A DNA stretch of 33,175 nucleotides from Bacteroidales bacterium (lineage in GTDB: Bacteria; Bacteroidota; Bacteroidia; Bacteroidales; VadinHA17). The notes under the pieces are model-generated. The model made no database searches and was not told the DNA's origin. It was given only the letters and a program-made list of their open reading frames with translations. The stretch spans positions 1-33,175 of the forward strand of contig JAHEYW010000007.1 in assembly GCA_023251395.1 (NCBI GenBank), in the 5' to 3' direction. The number at the start of each line of letters is the position of its first letter. Within the stretch, counting starts at the first letter, position 1. Below, piece by piece: positions 25,358 through 33,175 of this stretch. The translations under genes were made by a program, and so were the position numbers.

Positions 25358-27191
25358 TTGAATTTTCCACTGTTTTAATGAATTTCATGGCACCCTCATA
25401 AATATTTGTGACTTCACTTTCTGAGGATGCAGGCGAGTACCTTGCAAACTCACATTTATCAATAATATCTGAAAGCTCATTTATGACATCTGCCCCTACC
25501 CCTTTAGATGTTAGTGCTTCAACAGCATTTATCCTGGTGAGTTCTGATACAGGTATATTAAGTTTATCACTAAGATATCCCCAGAGTGCTTTAAGTATTT
25601 CTTCATAGAATGCATCATTTTTCCCTGAGATAATGAATTCTGATGCTTTTTTCAGACGTTTACCTGCGATCTTACCAGCTTTTCTGTTCCTTACCAGGGA
25701 AAGATCAGAATTTCTTCTGACGTGTTCACGTCTGAAAAATAACACGCCCAGAAAGATAATTAAAGCAAACCCATATAAAGCAGCAAATGAGCGTTTTGAG
25801 ACAACTACATCAGATGGCTTTTTAAGATCATCGGGCGATGTTTTTATGAAGCGAATATCTTTCCCAACGTACTTAACATCTTCTTTTGATATACCACCAT
25901 AAACTGTTACTGCTCCACCCTGGTCTGATCCTTTTCTGACATAAAAATGATATTCTTTTGTAGTCAGTTTTTCGTACCGGCGGTTTGAAGAATTGAAATA
26001 TGTATATGTTACAGGAGGTATAGTAAATTCACCATAATGTCTTGGAATCAGAAGAAAGTCAAAGGTTTTCTGTCCTGCAGATCCATTAATGCTATTCGTA
26101 ATATTGTCCGTTATCTTCGGATCATATACCTCAACATCCGGACTCAATTTCAATACCGGAGAAGCAGCAAGTTTAAGGTTACCGTTTCCAGTAATTGTTA
26201 TTTTGTAATTTACTGCATCATTGACATTTACAGTATCTTTACTAAGGGAGGAAATTAATGATAAATTACCGACAATCCCGGAAAAACCTTCCGGTTTGTC
26301 CCCGGGCAACGGCTTCACCAGGATTTTAACAGGAAGACTTGCAACAGCCCTTGGAACTGTTTGATAAGATTGAAAAAAATCACCAAAGAAGGGATCAGCC
26401 TGTCCGCTTTTTTGCTGGACCAAAACTGTAAGTTCAACCGGATCAACAGTTATTTCACCAGTTATCTGTGGATAGAGTATAAATTGTTGTATCAGTCCTG
26501 ATCCATAAATATCTCCATTCACATTTTCACGCTGCAATGAATTTAATGGAGGAGTTTCTATGTTTTCTCTCAGGAATCCGTTGAATGAAGGGAATTTGAT
26601 TTCATTAAAACCTGCCAGATCAACTTTGGTATAGACCTTTACTGATGCAATTATATGTTCACCGATATATACTTCACTCTTATTCAGATTTAACCTTATG
26701 AAAATAGATGATCCTCCTCCCTGTATTGACAAGGACTTGCCGGATCCCTGCTGATTATTTTGATTTACAGTCCCGGCACCGGCTCCAGAACCTGTTCCAG
26801 GTGTGGAATTCACATCCTTTATTACTTCAATGATCAACGAATCTGATTTGTAATCTTTGTTCTTATACTTGAATACAGCAGGGGCAATAGAATATCTTCC
26901 GGGATTCATTGCCTGCAGATAATATACATAGCTATATGAGGTTGATTGTGAAATTTTTCCGTTAATGATCTGTGTACTGGAACTATATGATGTCTGTGGT
27001 CCCATAATTTTGTAAAAACCTTCAAAAGAAGGGCTTGTAAGCTCACCTCCTCCGGTATTAATTGTAATCATTACTGTGAACTGTTCACCGGATGTCACAA
27101 CGCGCGGATATTCAGCCTTTACATAAATATCCTGAGCAGATACAACTCCCGCAAACAGAAATAGCAATATGAATATTAAGTTGTTCTTCAT
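25350..27191 (-). CDS. batD: BatD oxygen-tolerance protein
   Basis: Start moved to the ATG at 27191 (MKNNLIFILLFLFAGVVSAQDIYVKAEYPRVVTSGEQFTVMITIN); the upstream ORF extension overlaps batC. 'GEFTIPPVTYTYFNSSNRRYEKLTTKEYHFYV'. Confidence 0.9.
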   Translation of the reverse strand: MKNNLIFILLFLFAGVVSAQDIYVKAEYPRVVTSGEQFTVMITINTGGGELTSPSFEGFYKIMGPQTSYSSSTQIINGKISQSTSYSYVYYLQAMNPGRYSIAPAVFKYKNKDYKSDSLIIEVIKDVNSTPGTGSGAGAGTVNQNNQQGSGKSLSIQGGGSSIFIRLNLNKSEVYIGEHIIASVKVYTKVDLAGFNEIKFPSFNGFLRENIETPPLNSLQRENVNGDIYGSGLIQQFILYPQITGEITVDPVELTVLVQQKSGQADPFFGDFFQSYQTVPRAVASLPVKILVKPLPGDKPEGFSGIVGNLSLISSLSKDTVNVNDAVNYKITITGNGNLKLAASPVLKLSPDVEVYDPKITDNITNSINGSAGQKTFDFLLIPRHYGEFTIPPVTYTYFNSSNRRYEKLTTKEYHFYVRKGSDQGGAVTVYGGISKEDVKYVGKDIRFIKTSPDDLKKPSDVVVSKRSFAALYGFALIIFLGVLFFRREHVRRNSDLSLVRNRKAGKIAGKRLKKASEFIISGKNDAFYEEILKALWGYLSDKLNIPVSELTRINAVEALTSKGVGADVINELSDIIDKCEFARYSPASSESEVTNIYEGAMKFIKTVENSID

Positions 27192-27201
27192 TTGGACTTT
27201 T

Positions 27202-27957
27202 TTACCAGTTAATCCTTGTCCTGACCTTTTCTTTTGCAGCTTTTTCCAGTTTGACTTTTTCCTGGACCTTTTTCTCATCGTTTGCTATTGCATTAAGTAA
27301 ACGCTGGGCATCTTCCTTTGAAATCCCCTGCTGCTGCTGTTGCTGGTCTTTCTGGTCCTTTTTATTCTGATCCTGTTGTTTGTTCTGATCCTTGTTATTG
27401 TCTTTGTTTTGATCCTTATTCTGATCTTGTTTATTGTTGTCTTTGTTCTTATCGTTATCTTTCTTATTCTGGTCCTCCTTTTGTTGTTGCTGCTGCTGTT
27501 GCTGCTGGAGTTTCAGCTGATCCTGAGCATAAGCAAGGTTATACTTGGCTTCCTTGTTTCCAGGGTCAAGTTTAAGGGAGTTTTTATATGCTTTAATGCT
27601 TTCTTCAAGCTTTTTATTGTTTAGAAGTGAATTTCCCAGATTGTAAAGGCTGGCAGATTTCTTCTTATTATCCGTCATGGAGGAGAAACTCTCTGTAAAT
27701 TGTTTTCCCGCTTCTTCATATTTATTCTGCTTGTACAGAGCGTCTCCCAGATTGAATCCTGCATTGGAAGACTGACTTGCTTTATCGATCGCCTTCCTGT
27801 ATGATACCTCCGCTTCAGAGAATTTATTTTCTTCATACTGGGAGTTTCCCTGTCGGATATATTTCTTCTCGGTTTGTCCAAATGTAGTTCCAACTGTGCC
27901 TGTAATAAGCAGAACAAATAAGATGTTAATATTCCTATGACATACCATCTTATGCAT
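27202..27957 (-). CDS. batC: BatC-like TPR protein with Q/K/D/N-rich C-terminal tract
   Basis: TPRs 'YIRQGNSQYEENKFSEAEVSYRKAIDKASQSSNAGFNLGDALYKQNKYEEA' then low-complexity 'QQQQQQQQKEDQNKKDNDKNKDNNKQDQNKDQNKDNNKDQNKQQDQNKKDQKDQQQQQQG'. Confidence 0.88.
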   Translation of the reverse strand: MHKMVCHRNINILFVLLITGTVGTTFGQTEKKYIRQGNSQYEENKFSEAEVSYRKAIDKASQSSNAGFNLGDALYKQNKYEEAGKQFTESFSSMTDNKKKSASLYNLGNSLLNNKKLEESIKAYKNSLKLDPGNKEAKYNLAYAQDQLKLQQQQQQQQQKEDQNKKDNDKNKDNNKQDQNKDQNKDNNKDQNKQQDQNKKDQKDQQQQQQGISKEDAQRLLNAIANDEKKVQEKVKLEKAAKEKVRTRINW

Positions 27958-27959
27958 AA

Positions 27960-29000
27960 TTACACTTTTATTTTAAAGACCCGAAGGTTTGATAGTTTCC
28001 TGTTTTTTCTTTCCATAATCATGAAGTCAATCAGCAATAGCAGAAGGGCTGCTCCGGCAAATATCTGAAACTGATCATTATACTCGGTAAACATCTTACC
28101 CTCAAGCTCCTGCTTTTTGAGCTTTTTTATTTCATTATATACTTCGTCAAGTCCTATGTTTGAATTATTTGCCCGCACATATCTGCCATTACCTGCACCC
28201 GCAATTTCTTTAAGAATATCTTCATCCAGTTTTGTAATAACAGTATTACCGTCCGCATCCTTCAGATAGTCCTGACTACCTGAAGAGGATAAAGCAATTG
28301 GTACCCCTTCAATTGAGCCTATTCCGATGGTATGAATAATAATTCCCGCAGATGCTGCTTCCTTTGCTTTAGCAACCGGGTCATCTTCATGGTTCTCGCC
28401 ATCAGTAATAATGACCAGAGCTTTGCTTCGGTTTGTCGCAGGTGTGAATGACCTCATTGCCAGATCTATTGCCGAACCGATAGCTGTCCCCTGCTTAGGT
28501 AACATTTCAGGACCAATTGTAGACAGGAACATTTTTGCAGAAATATAATCCGTTGTTATTGGTATCTGAGTGTAAGAATCCCCTGCAAAAACGATCAATC
28601 CTATCTTATCATTATCGAGATTATCAACAAGTCTCGCAATTGCTTGTTTTGCGCGTTCAAGCCTGCTGGGCTGGATATCCTGGGCAAGCATTGAATTACT
28701 GACATCAAGCGCGAGGATTACCTCCACCCCCTGTCTCCTCACCTCTTCTAACTTGGAGCCGAATTGTGGCCTTGCCAGAACGATAATTGCCAAAGAAAAC
28801 GCAACAATCTGAAATATAAACTTCAATGCAGGCCTGATTTTGGACATATCAGGAATAAGTTTTAAGACCAGCTCGGTATTCCCAAGTCTCTTAATTGTCC
28901 TGTTTCTCCTCACTTCATTTAAGATCCAAAGCAGAATCAGAACAGGTATCAGAAGAAACAGATACAGGTATTCCGGGTTTGCAAATCTGAATAGTTGCAT
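27960..29000 (-). CDS. batB: BatB, VWA-domain membrane protein
   Basis: 346 aa; MIDAS 'VILALDVSNSMLAQDIQPSRLERAKQAIARLVDNLDNDKIGLIVFAGDSYTQIPITTDY', 'ALVIITDGENHEDDP'. Confidence 0.93.
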   Translation of the reverse strand: MQLFRFANPEYLYLFLLIPVLILLWILNEVRRNRTIKRLGNTELVLKLIPDMSKIRPALKFIFQIVAFSLAIIVLARPQFGSKLEEVRRQGVEVILALDVSNSMLAQDIQPSRLERAKQAIARLVDNLDNDKIGLIVFAGDSYTQIPITTDYISAKMFLSTIGPEMLPKQGTAIGSAIDLAMRSFTPATNRSKALVIITDGENHEDDPVAKAKEAASAGIIIHTIGIGSIEGVPIALSSSGSQDYLKDADGNTVITKLDEDILKEIAGAGNGRYVRANNSNIGLDEVYNEIKKLKKQELEGKMFTEYNDQFQIFAGAALLLLLIDFMIMERKNRKLSNLRVFKIKV

Positions 29001-29010
29001 ATATTATCCC

Positions 29011-30003
29011 TCAGGTAAGGTTTTTAAATATTGTACTTCTCAGAATAATCTCAAGCAGGATCAGGCAAAAAGCAGCTATTGCTAGGTTTCTATATTTTTC
29101 TTCCTTAAGCTTGAACTGCCTCGTATCCATTCTGGATTTCTCGAGTTTATCTATCTCAGCATATACCTGCTTAAGCTTTTCATTATCAGTTGCTCTGAAA
29201 TATTTTCCATCAGTCATCTTTGAAATATCTTTCAGGATTCCTTCATCAATTTCGACTTCCATATCCTGGTATCTTATTCCAAATGCAGTCTGAACAGGGT
29301 AAGGTGCAACCCCCTGGGTTCCAACTCCGATGGTATAGACCCTTATTCCATAAGTTTTTGCAATCTCAGCCGCGGTGATCGGAGCTACAAGTCCCCTGTT
29401 GTTTACGCCGTCAGTAAGAAGGATAATCACTTTGCTTTTTGCATCTGAATCCTTTAATCTGTTGACAGCTGTTGCGAGTCCCATACCTATGGCGGTACCA
29501 TCTTCGATCATCCCGCTTTTGATCTCTCTAAGCAGATTAATAAGAACAGCATGATCGGTTGTTATCGGGCATTGAGTAAAACTTTCTCCACTGAAAACAA
29601 CCAGACCAATTCTGTCATAGGGCCTTCCGGTTATAAATTCGGTTGCCACATTTTTTGATGCCTCAAGTCTGTCCGGACGAAAATCCCTTGCAAGCATACT
29701 TCCTGAAATATCAAGGTCCAGAATAATATCTATTCCCTCGGTTGAAACATCCTGGAAGTTATCAGTCGATTGTGGTCTGGCCAGAATTATTATCAGAAAT
29801 GTTATAGCTGCGGTCCTGAAGGCAAAAAGTACATGCCTGAGATAGTTTCTGAATGTTTTTAAGGATCGTTCAAAAGGCTGAGTTCCTGAAACCTTTAATG
29901 CAGCAACGGTTTTATGCTGTCTGTAGACATAAAATCCGACCATCATTGGTATGATGATCAGCAAATATAGAAATGCCGGTTGTGCAAAATCAAATCCTCT
30001 CAT
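29011..30003 (-). CDS. batA: BatA, VWA-domain membrane protein
   Basis: 330 aa; 'DIILDLDISGSMLARDFRPDRLEASKNVATEFI', 'VIILLTDGVNNRGLVAPITAAEIAK'. Confidence 0.93.
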   Translation of the reverse strand: MRGFDFAQPAFLYLLIIIPMMVGFYVYRQHKTVAALKVSGTQPFERSLKTFRNYLRHVLFAFRTAAITFLIIILARPQSTDNFQDVSTEGIDIILDLDISGSMLARDFRPDRLEASKNVATEFITGRPYDRIGLVVFSGESFTQCPITTDHAVLINLLREIKSGMIEDGTAIGMGLATAVNRLKDSDAKSKVIILLTDGVNNRGLVAPITAAEIAKTYGIRVYTIGVGTQGVAPYPVQTAFGIRYQDMEVEIDEGILKDISKMTDGKYFRATDNEKLKQVYAEIDKLEKSRMDTRQFKLKEEKYRNLAIAAFCLILLEIILRSTIFKNLT

Positions 30004-30989
30004 ATCTTCTTTTGATCAGCTCCGTTTATTTTTTCTGAATCCTTTTCAACTGGTTCCGGAATAAGTTTTGTTTCATTAACATACTCCCATATATAATTGT
30101 AATGAAGTTCATTCTCTGCTGGCTCCGGATTAAATTTTGCGAATTTCACGAGGTCCGCTCCAGTCAAAACTGTTCTCAGCTTTTTGGTTGACTCATTATC
30201 CTTAATGCCAGATTTCTTCAGTTCGGCCAAAGTTTCAACAGTTGTGAGCTCCATGGAATATATACCATATCTGTTTTCAAGATATAATCTGGCTATCTCA
30301 CTTAGTCTTGAATAATAGTTCTTTATTTCGCCATTCTCCCATAGTTTCTCCTGCTTAAGCTGTTCAAGCTGTCTGAAAGCTATCACATGAGCAGGATCAG
30401 GGTCGGGAATATATACCTTGCCGGTTTTTTTAAGCTGCATTTTTTTGAAATACTTTATGGCAAACCAGACAGCGACGGCTGCAACCATTATCAATAAAGC
30501 CCAGGGAAGGACTTCTCCTGCCGTAAGGGGAGCTTTATAAGGTTTGACAATATCAAAGATCCGTGCTGTGGTATCCGAAGGTGTGATCCTTACTCTCATT
30601 ACCTGCAGATTTGCATAATCAGAATAAAAACGCTTTATTCCATCCTTACTTCGTAATTCAGCATATACAGGGGGTATCTGATAAAAGCCTGAATCGAACG
30701 ATGTTACAAGATATTTTTGAGTTATTCTTACCCTTCCATCCTTAACAGAAGAATCTGAGACAGGCCCTTTTAAGATTTCGATGTTTTTGTAGAGGCTGTC
30801 CTTATACTGTTTTACATCGAGAAGATAACTTGCAGGTTTGTCAACAGTTACAGTAAAAAAAGTCTGGTCTCCGATGAAAATCCTGGCAGAATCAAAAGCG
30901 GAAGTGACTTTAACATCCTGTGCTTCAATAAATGAAAAGCCTGAAATAAGAAAAAATAATATGCACAGAAATCGCCTCATTACAGTCAT
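30000..30989 (-). CDS. Bat-operon membrane protein (BatD-like N-terminal domain, single TM)
   Basis: 329 aa; signal peptide, beta-rich domain, TM 'LPWALLIMVAAVAVWFAIKYF'; overlaps batA and DUF58 by 4 nt on each side. Confidence 0.8.
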   Translation of the reverse strand: MTVMRRFLCILFFLISGFSFIEAQDVKVTSAFDSARIFIGDQTFFTVTVDKPASYLLDVKQYKDSLYKNIEILKGPVSDSSVKDGRVRITQKYLVTSFDSGFYQIPPVYAELRSKDGIKRFYSDYANLQVMRVRITPSDTTARIFDIVKPYKAPLTAGEVLPWALLIMVAAVAVWFAIKYFKKMQLKKTGKVYIPDPDPAHVIAFRQLEQLKQEKLWENGEIKNYYSRLSEIARLYLENRYGIYSMELTTVETLAELKKSGIKDNESTKKLRTVLTGADLVKFAKFNPEPAENELHYNYIWEYVNETKLIPEPVEKDSEKINGADQKKI

Positions 30990-31849
30990 CTCGTTTTGAA
31001 AAGTTTCATCAGTGGCTTAACATAATCTTCATCAGTTGAGATCATTGATGAATCAACTCCACATCTCCTGAGAATATTAGTCAGATTACTAATGTGATCA
31101 TTCCACCAGCTTTCATATTCCATTCTGGTATATTTCGAAGTCGTATCGATCCATTTTTCTTTACCAGATTCAGAATCCATTATTTTAATCATACCGATAT
31201 CGGGCAAAGACCTTTCTACCGGGTCAAAGATCTTAAGAGCGACAATATCATGTTTGTTTGAGGCGATCCTGAGGGCTTCCTCAAAATCCGGGGCCATAAA
31301 ATCTGATATTATGAAGGCAGTGCATTTCTTTTTAATGGCGTTTGTAAGATACCTCAATGGTACATCCAGCCTGGTCAGATTACTTTCCGGCTGAAAGTCG
31401 AGGAGTTCTCTGATTATCCGAAGGATATGTTTTCTTCCTTTTAAAGGCGGGATGAATTTTTCCACTCTGTCGGAAAAGAATATCACACCAATCTTATCAT
31501 TATTGAAAATAGCTGAGAAAGAAAGAACTGCAGCGATTTCTGTCATTATATCGCGTTTAAAAGCGATCGATGTACCAAAACTTCCGGACCCACTTACATC
31601 TACAAGGAGCATTACGGTCAGCTCCCGCTCCTCCTCAAAAATCTTAATATAGGGATGGTTAAACCTTGCTGTTACATTCCAGTCGATATTCCTTATATCA
31701 TCACCATACTGGTATTCACGCACTTCGCTGAAAGCTATACCCCGCCCCTTAAATGCGCTATGATATTCCCCGGCAAAAATATGTTTAGTTAACCCTTTGG
31801 TCTTTATTTCTATCCGCCGAACCTTCTTCAGTAGTTCTGTTGCTTCCAC
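30986..31849 (-). CDS. DUF58 family protein
   Basis: 287 aa; 'HSAFKGRGIAFSEVREYQYGDDIRNIDWNVTARFNHPYIKIFEEERELTVMLLVDVSGSGSFG' is classic DUF58. Confidence 0.94.
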   Translation of the reverse strand: MEATELLKKVRRIEIKTKGLTKHIFAGEYHSAFKGRGIAFSEVREYQYGDDIRNIDWNVTARFNHPYIKIFEEERELTVMLLVDVSGSGSFGTSIAFKRDIMTEIAAVLSFSAIFNNDKIGVIFFSDRVEKFIPPLKGRKHILRIIRELLDFQPESNLTRLDVPLRYLTNAIKKKCTAFIISDFMAPDFEEALRIASNKHDIVALKIFDPVERSLPDIGMIKIMDSESGKEKWIDTTSKYTRMEYESWWNDHISNLTNILRRCGVDSSMISTDEDYVKPLMKLFKTR

Positions 31850-31856
31850 TTCTTAT

Positions 31857-32267
31857 CTATTCCTTTAGTGTAATTGTAACATTAAATGAATAATCCTCAT
31901 CCTTCAGCACTATCAGGTAATTTTTATCGTTTTTTGTGTCCCCCCATTGGTTGTCACCAATCTTTTTATATTTGGCATTCAACTCTGTAATTTTCTGTGC
32001 CTTCAGACTTTTATCACAAACCTGCCGGATACTTTTGCAGATAAATTGTTCATTCAGGAAAAAAAGTACCGTAATTGTCCCTTCACTGTCAGCATATTTA
32101 AGATATTTAAATGTGCTGTTATTAATAAAACTCTGATAATCAAGGCCCTTTTCATTTTCTGTCATATATTTCCTGATTTCCTGATCACTGGACCCAATCA
32201 GATTCTGACCAATCAGGCTTAAATTGACAAATAAGAGTAATATCGAAGGAACAAGGCTTTTTTTCAT
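31857..32267 (-). CDS. Hypothetical secreted protein inserted between moxR and DUF58 gene
   Basis: 136 aa; signal peptide 'MKKSLVPSILLLFVNLSLIGQN'; no family recognised. Confidence 0.75.
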   Translation of the reverse strand: MKKSLVPSILLLFVNLSLIGQNLIGSSDQEIRKYMTENEKGLDYQSFINNSTFKYLKYADSEGTITVLFFLNEQFICKSIRQVCDKSLKAQKITELNAKYKKIGDNQWGDTKNDKNYLIVLKDEDYSFNVTITLKE

Positions 32268-32277
32268 AATATATTGG

Positions 32278-33175
32278 TTAGGGAACTTCGGTTATATTCA
32301 GAATCTCAGTTATTATATGGTCCTGGTTTACATTCTCAGCTTCAGCTTCATATGTTAATCCGATTCTGTGCCTCATCACATCTGAACATACTGCTCGTAC
32401 ATCTTCCGGGATCACATAGCCCCGTCGCTTAATAAATGCATAGGCTTTTGCTGCAAGTGCAAGATTAATAGATGCGCGGGGTGAAGCCCCATATGAAATC
32501 ATATTTTTAAATCGTGGCAGGCCAAATTTCTCGGGGTCACGGCTGGCAAATACAATAGCAAGGATATAGTTTTCAATCTTCTCATCCATATAAACTTCCC
32601 TGACTGTATTTCTTGCTCTGATGATATCTTCAGGCTTTAAAACGGTGTTGGCGTTTGGAAATACTTTTGCCAGATTCTCCCTCATAATACCTTTCTCCTC
32701 CTCGATTGACGGGTAATCGATCAGTATCTTTAACATAAAACGGTCAACCTGTGCTTCAGGCAGCGGATAAGTCCCTTCCTGTTCTATCGGGTTCTGCGTA
32801 GCAAGTACAAGAAATGGTTCCTCGAGCTTATAGGTCATCTCACCAATTGTTACCTGCCGTTCCTGCATTGCTTCAAGAAGAGCACTTTGCACCTTTGCAG
32901 GTGATCTGTTAATCTCGTCTGCGAGTATGAGATTTGCAAAAACTGGTCCTTTCTTTACAATGAACTCTTCGCGCTTCTGACTATATATCATTGTACCAAT
33001 AAGGTCAGCAGGCAGAAGATCGGGAGTAAATTGAATCCTGCTGAATCTGGCATCAATGATTGATGCTAATGATTTTATAGCCAGCGTTTTAGCAAGCCCT
33101 GGGACTCCCTCGAGAAGAAGGTGCCCGTTAGAAAGCAGACCTATCAGCAAACTGTCAATCAGATGTTTCTGACCA
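32278..33175 (-). CDS. MoxR-family AAA+ ATPase, 5' truncated by window edge
   Basis: Frame open to window end (GQKHLIDSLLIGLLSNGHLLLEGVPGLAKTLAIKSLA); Walker B 'LILADEINRSPAKVQSALLEAMQERQVTIG', 'VLATQNPIEQEGTYPLPEAQVDRFMLK'. Confidence 0.95.
   Translation of the reverse strand, partial: GQKHLIDSLLIGLLSNGHLLLEGVPGLAKTLAIKSLASIIDARFSRIQFTPDLLPADLIGTMIYSQKREEFIVKKGPVFANLILADEINRSPAKVQSALLEAMQERQVTIGEMTYKLEEPFLVLATQNPIEQEGTYPLPEAQVDRFMLKILIDYPSIEEEKGIMRENLAKVFPNANTVLKPEDIIRARNTVREVYMDEKIENYILAIVFASRDPEKFGLPRFKNMISYGASPRASINLALAAKAYAFIKRRGYVIPEDVRAVCSDVMRHRIGLTYEAEAENVNQDHIITEILNITEVP

Noticed and set aside
27318-27624. Plus-strand ORFs of 85 and 94 aa opposite batC
   Set aside because: Produced by antisense of the Q/K/D/N low-complexity tract; hydrophobic L/V/I-only translation is artefactual.

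Overview
The window is a chromosomal segment that looks like Bacteroidota, judging by its BatA-E aerotolerance operon, AT-rich intergenic DNA and '-SQVPQGFNYQAIAR' surface proteins. From left to right it carries: an HlyD/MFS-DHA2/TolC tripartite efflux operon (left-truncated); an FGGY-type kinase and a DUF169 protein on the minus strand; a DMT/EamA permease; a GGQ-type release-factor-like protein; and a MATE transporter. Next comes a long AT-rich leader followed by a lysine-2,3-aminomutase-like radical SAM gene with two Ddl-like ATP-grasp ligases. After that are a DUF486 protein, a CYTH protein, a decayed surface-fibre gene and an intact 2067-aa repeat fibre with a C-terminal S74-type chaperone domain. 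The right part holds a uracil-DNA glycosylase gene broken by one in-frame TAA (absent from the ORF track), a Cys/Met-metabolism PLP enzyme, a small lipoprotein, and the MoxR-DUF58-BatA-B-C-D-E operon on the minus strand (right-truncated). The best leads for new biology are: (i) two diverged copies of an 'ATAGGTT(A)GTTA(R)GGTT...GTATGAGG + terminator hairpin + T8' element, each just upstream of a gene on the same strand, which suggests an attenuator-type leader or sRNA family; (ii) the KamA + ATP-grasp + ATP-grasp cluster, a possible beta-lysine peptide pathway; (iii) the hierarchical repeat architecture of the giant fibre next to its dead paralog; and (iv) a possible structured RNA upstream of the MATE gene with mutually exclusive stems.
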